The notes under the pieces: model-generated
What the model was told of the DNA's origin: nothing
The model's input: the letters and a program-made list of their open reading frames with translations, nothing else
The model's database searches: none
Source of the DNA: Desulfocapsaceae bacterium
GTDB lineage: Bacteria; Desulfobacterota; Desulfobulbia; Desulfobulbales; Desulfocapsaceae
Length of the DNA: 18,023 nucleotides
Direction: 5' to 3'
Assembly (NCBI GenBank): GCA_029934775.1
Contig: JAOZLO010000009.1
Span: forward strand, 1 to 18,023
Shown: piece by piece, positions 15,445 through 18,023 of the stretch
How positions within the stretch are numbered: the first letter of the stretch is position 1
Layout: each line of letters opens with the position of its first letter
Position numbers and translations under genes: made by a program

Positions 15445-16109
15445 TCTGCCAAATCCTCTCTGATAATCTTTCTTGGACCGCTACCCCCACCGGATCTCCA
15501 GTCCTTTGCCGGCATGATATCTACATAGCGATCTTCCTGGCCAAGCGACTTGAGCCTGTCCCATATCAACTGCCAGACACAATCGACATCTTCGCTAATC
15601 TCACATTTCCCGGTTGTTGAACCACCGCAGGGACCATTCATCAGCTGTTTTGCACAACGCGCTATCGGGCAGATTCCACCGGTGATACCAAGTACACAGT
15701 CACCACATCCCTGGCATCTTTCAGCCCATACACCCTGGCGTTCTGAGGCTCCCATGAATTTGGTGTTAAGTGCCGGAAAAACAGGCAAATTCTTAAAACG
15801 CATGGCAAGCTGCTGTACTCCACACCCACAGGCCATGGACAAAATTGCTTCAGTGCCATCAATCATAGGAACTAATTCCTCAACATATTCAGGATCACAT
15901 TGTCGTTCCAGCGTATGTTGTTGAATTTCTATGTTGCTGCCACTTTTCAGGAGGGCCATTTGAAGGCCGGAGGCGAGAAGCCCGACCTCTTTTCGTCCAC
16001 CGGCAGCGCAGACTGTCACACACTCGTTACAACCGAGCAGGAGAATACGCTTGAATGGTTTGACATATTCAATGAGTTCGTCTAAGGGCTTTCGTTCAGC
16101 AGTAATCAT
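15441..16109 (-). CDS. metV: MetV, Fe-S/zinc partner subunit of methylenetetrahydrofolate reductase
   Basis: This is a 222-residue protein of the MTHFR C-terminal (MetV) family, an Fe-S and zinc binding subunit that feeds electrons to MetF. Cysteine groups include GCNECVTVC (27, 30, 34), Cys71, CGC (94, 96), CQGCGDC (132, 135, 138), GGICPIARC (147, 152) and NGPCGG (161), a set characteristic of this family. A good ribosome site (AAAGGAGA) precedes the ATG. It starts 47 bases after mvhD and overlaps metF, which places it within the operon. Confidence 0.93.
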   Translation of the reverse strand: MITAERKPLDELIEYVKPFKRILLLGCNECVTVCAAGGRKEVGLLASGLQMALLKSGSNIEIQQHTLERQCDPEYVEELVPMIDGTEAILSMACGCGVQQLAMRFKNLPVFPALNTKFMGASERQGVWAERCQGCGDCVLGITGGICPIARCAKQLMNGPCGGSTTGKCEISEDVDCVWQLIWDRLKSLGQEDRYVDIMPAKDWRSGGGSGPRKIIREDLAE

Positions 16110-16156
16110 TGTGGTTCATTCTCCTTTCATATTTTTACCGTCAGGATGTTATCTGT

Positions 16157-16579
16157 TTATTGAGCTATGGCAATTTTTATCGGGCTGGGACCCAGCTTGC
16201 GAATTTTCTCGGTTATCTCTGTTGCTGTCTGTGCAAAACGGTACCCCATCCCGGCTGACATTGTTACCATCATAAGCCTTTCACTTTCGATTCCAATTTC
16301 TTCCAGGTAATTCCTGACATAAGTAATCCTGCGGGCTGCTTTTTCGTTACCGTTTTTAAAGTGGCAGTCTCCCTCCAGACATCCAGCGACATAAACCCCA
16401 TCTGCACCGTTCTCAAATGCCTTAATGATATGTAAAGCATCCACTTTACCAGAGCATGGTATTCGAATGATTTTGACATTGGCAGGATATGGGAGCCGTT
16501 GGCTCCCTGCCATGTCTGCGGCTGTATATGCACAGTAGTGGCAACAAAAGGCTATTATTACGGGTTCAAAATTTTCCAT
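16157..16579 (-). CDS. mvhD: MvhD/FlpD-type [2Fe-2S] electron-transfer subunit
   Basis: This family (140 residues) links HdrA to hydrogenases, formate dehydrogenases or other electron donors, and is fused to or paired with HdrA in many anaerobes. The diagnostic cysteines are all present: FCCHYCAY (12, 13, 16), IPCSGKVD (42), and AGCLEGDCHFKNGN (67, 72). The ATG shares one base with the hdrA stop (TAATG at 16581-16577), so translation is coupled to hdrA. Placement between hdrA and metV matches the MetF-MetV-Hdr-MvhD arrangement of acetogens such as Moorella, where these proteins form one complex. Confidence 0.93.
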   Translation of the reverse strand: MENFEPVIIAFCCHYCAYTAADMAGSQRLPYPANVKIIRIPCSGKVDALHIIKAFENGADGVYVAGCLEGDCHFKNGNEKAARRITYVRNYLEEIGIESERLMMVTMSAGMGYRFAQTATEITEKIRKLGPSPIKIAIAQ

Positions 16580-18023
16580 TATGCATTTACCTTTTCAAAT
16601 ATTTCTTCCAATTGTGCCAGAATTTTATCATCTTCAAACTGCATCAGCTGTATCGCCTTAGCCGGACACTCGGACACACACATTCCACATCCATGACACT
16701 TGGCAGGGTCAATTTCCGAGTAGCCATCAGCATTTATAAATGGAACATCAAATGGGCAGGTCCTGACGCAAATGAGGCAGGAAGCACAGAGTTTACTATC
16801 TACTCTGGCAGCAGCAGCTCCAAGGTTGATAGAATCTCTGGCGAGCATAGTCTGTGCTCTGGCCGCCACGGCATTTGCCTGGGATATACTCTCTTTTATC
16901 AATTTTGGTGAATGAGCGGTCCCGGCAACAAAGAAACCTGGGACAGGCAGGTCCACGGGACGCAGCTTGACATGGTCTTCAAGAAAGTAGCCATCAGCAG
17001 TGCGTGGGAGTTTGAAGATCATTGCCAGTTCCTCTGATGAGTCGTTGTCTGCAATAAGACCTGTACTCAAACAGAGGCTATCGGCGGTAACAGTAATCTT
17101 TTGACCGAGTATTGCATCAGTGAAGGTCACCTCAACCTGCTCTCCTTCCGGTTTAACTGTCGGTGGGGTGTCTTGGCTATATTTAACGAAAATAACGCCT
17201 TTCTCACGGGCTTTCTGGTAATATTCTTCCTGGAAACCATAGGTTCTCATATCTCTATAGAGAACAAAGATACGAGCCTTGGGATTAATTTCCAGGATAG
17301 CCAGTGCGTTTTTAATCGCTGTCTGACAGCAGATTCTGGAGCAGTTGGGATTGTCAGCAGTTCTTGAGCCGACACACTGAATCATAACGATATTATCCCA
17401 CTCTTTAACAGTATCCGGAGTTTTGGCTATAACCTTATGGGTTTCCAGCTGGGTCCTGACTGCCTTGCAGGACTCAAGAGCATATTCCTTAGTTGGATTG
17501 GGGATAGCCCCTGTTGCCAGAACAGTGACACCGTGATTTATCTGCCTGTAGAACATCTGTGGTCCAATCTGCATCCCGGTTTTAAACATTCCCGGCATAC
17601 CGGAGTGATCGACAATAATTGCTCCTGTAATTACCTGAATATATTCATGCTCTTTCACTTGGCTGATTAGCCCGGCAATAAAAGGCTGGACATCGTCACC
17701 TTCCAGGGTTTTGAATATATTTTTTGCAACTCCACCGAGTTCATTGGATTTTTCGGCCAGATAGACCTGGAAACCTTGATCGGCGAGGCGTAAAGCAGAT
17801 GTCATTCCACTTATGCCACCACCAACGACAAGAATGTTCTTATTGATAGGCAGAGTCTGGTCAACCAGTGGCTGTGCTTTTATCACTGATGCCACGGCCA
17901 TTTTAATAAGATCATATGCCTTCCTGGTGGCGTTTTCAGGCTGATTTGAATGAACCCATGTTGCCTGGTCTCTTATATTGGCAATCTCAACAAGATATTT
18001 ATTGAGTCCGGCCTTTCGGATAA
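16579..18023 (-). CDS. hdrA: Heterodisulfide reductase subunit A-like flavoprotein HdrA, 5' end outside window
   Basis: HdrA holds the FAD used for electron bifurcation or confurcation in Hdr complexes. A methionine at 17901 looks like a start but is not: the frame stays open for 40 more codons to the window edge, and those residues (GLNKYLVEIANIRDQ, WVHS) are the standard HdrA sequence before the flavin domain. The visible part of about 480 residues has the FAD dinucleotide motif VVGGGISGM, the IQCVGSR...NCSRICC segment, a typical thioredoxin-reductase-like core (AGTAHSPK), and two C-terminal ferredoxin motifs (CASCLICVRTCP, CHGCGMCVSECP). The N-terminal Fe-S part expected in HdrA must lie beyond the edge. 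QmoA is a relative, but the context favours the MTHFR-associated HdrA. Confidence 0.93.
   Translation of the reverse strand, partial: IRKAGLNKYLVEIANIRDQATWVHSNQPENATRKAYDLIKMAVASVIKAQPLVDQTLPINKNILVVGGGISGMTSALRLADQGFQVYLAEKSNELGGVAKNIFKTLEGDDVQPFIAGLISQVKEHEYIQVITGAIIVDHSGMPGMFKTGMQIGPQMFYRQINHGVTVLATGAIPNPTKEYALESCKAVRTQLETHKVIAKTPDTVKEWDNIVMIQCVGSRTADNPNCSRICCQTAIKNALAILEINPKARIFVLYRDMRTYGFQEEYYQKAREKGVIFVKYSQDTPPTVKPEGEQVEVTFTDAILGQKITVTADSLCLSTGLIADNDSSEELAMIFKLPRTADGYFLEDHVKLRPVDLPVPGFFVAGTAHSPKLIKESISQANAVAARAQTMLARDSINLGAAAARVDSKLCASCLICVRTCPFDVPFINADGYSEIDPAKCHGCGMCVSECPAKAIQLMQFEDDKILAQLEEIFEKVNA

Noticed and set aside
16579..17901. A complete 440-residue HdrA starting at ATG 17901
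   Set aside because: Forty in-frame upstream codons encode conserved HdrA sequence; the gene runs off the window.

Overview
The window reads as chromosomal DNA of an anaerobic Desulfobacterota bacterium (sulfate-reducer-like, possibly Desulfobulbales). This is inferred from the mix of Wood-Ljungdahl genes (metF, metV, an HdrA/MvhD pair, cooC), a membrane heterodisulfide-reductase-like module and moderately AT-rich DNA. No rRNA, tRNA, CRISPR array, phage gene or transposase was seen. The species cannot be named from this sequence.

Layout. Positions 1-2966 (+ strand) hold a housekeeping group: the 3' part of prmC, murA and a small membrane-anchored protein of unknown function. A perfect 23-bp inverted repeat (3013-3073) separates it from genes on the - strand. 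Everything from 3131 to the right edge is on the - strand. In transcription order (right to left) these are: hdrA (cut by the right edge), mvhD, metV and metF (a methylenetetrahydrofolate reductase complex); a CheY-like receiver; two ACT-like proteins; a PAS/histidine-kinase gene split by in-frame stops; a membrane cytochrome b/heme c/HdrC fusion overlapping an HdrB gene and followed by an intrinsic terminator; cooC; a zinc-ribbon/HD-like protein; and a sigma54-type response regulator with its membrane histidine kinase (PilR/PilS-like architecture).

How the genes fit together. HdrA-MvhD-MetV-MetF should interconvert methylene- and methyl-tetrahydrofolate, with electrons moving through flavin and Fe-S carriers. 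The HdrB plus HdrC/cytochrome fusion is a second, membrane-bound Hdr-type unit that could connect a cytoplasmic thiol/disulfide or Fe-S partner to quinones or periplasmic cytochromes. CooC is the nickel-insertion ATPase class for CO dehydrogenase, the other half of the same pathway, although no CODH gene lies in the window. Between the two redox modules sits a small signalling group (receiver, two ACT-like proteins, PAS kinase), which may regulate them; this is inference from position only.

The most unusual non-coding feature is a family of about 141-bp near-palindromic elements. Two well-preserved copies of identical length (871-1011 and 10951-11091) and one eroded copy (about 14351-14492) each lie just downstream of a stop codon. 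The first copy is flanked by a 6-bp direct repeat, as a small mobile element would be.
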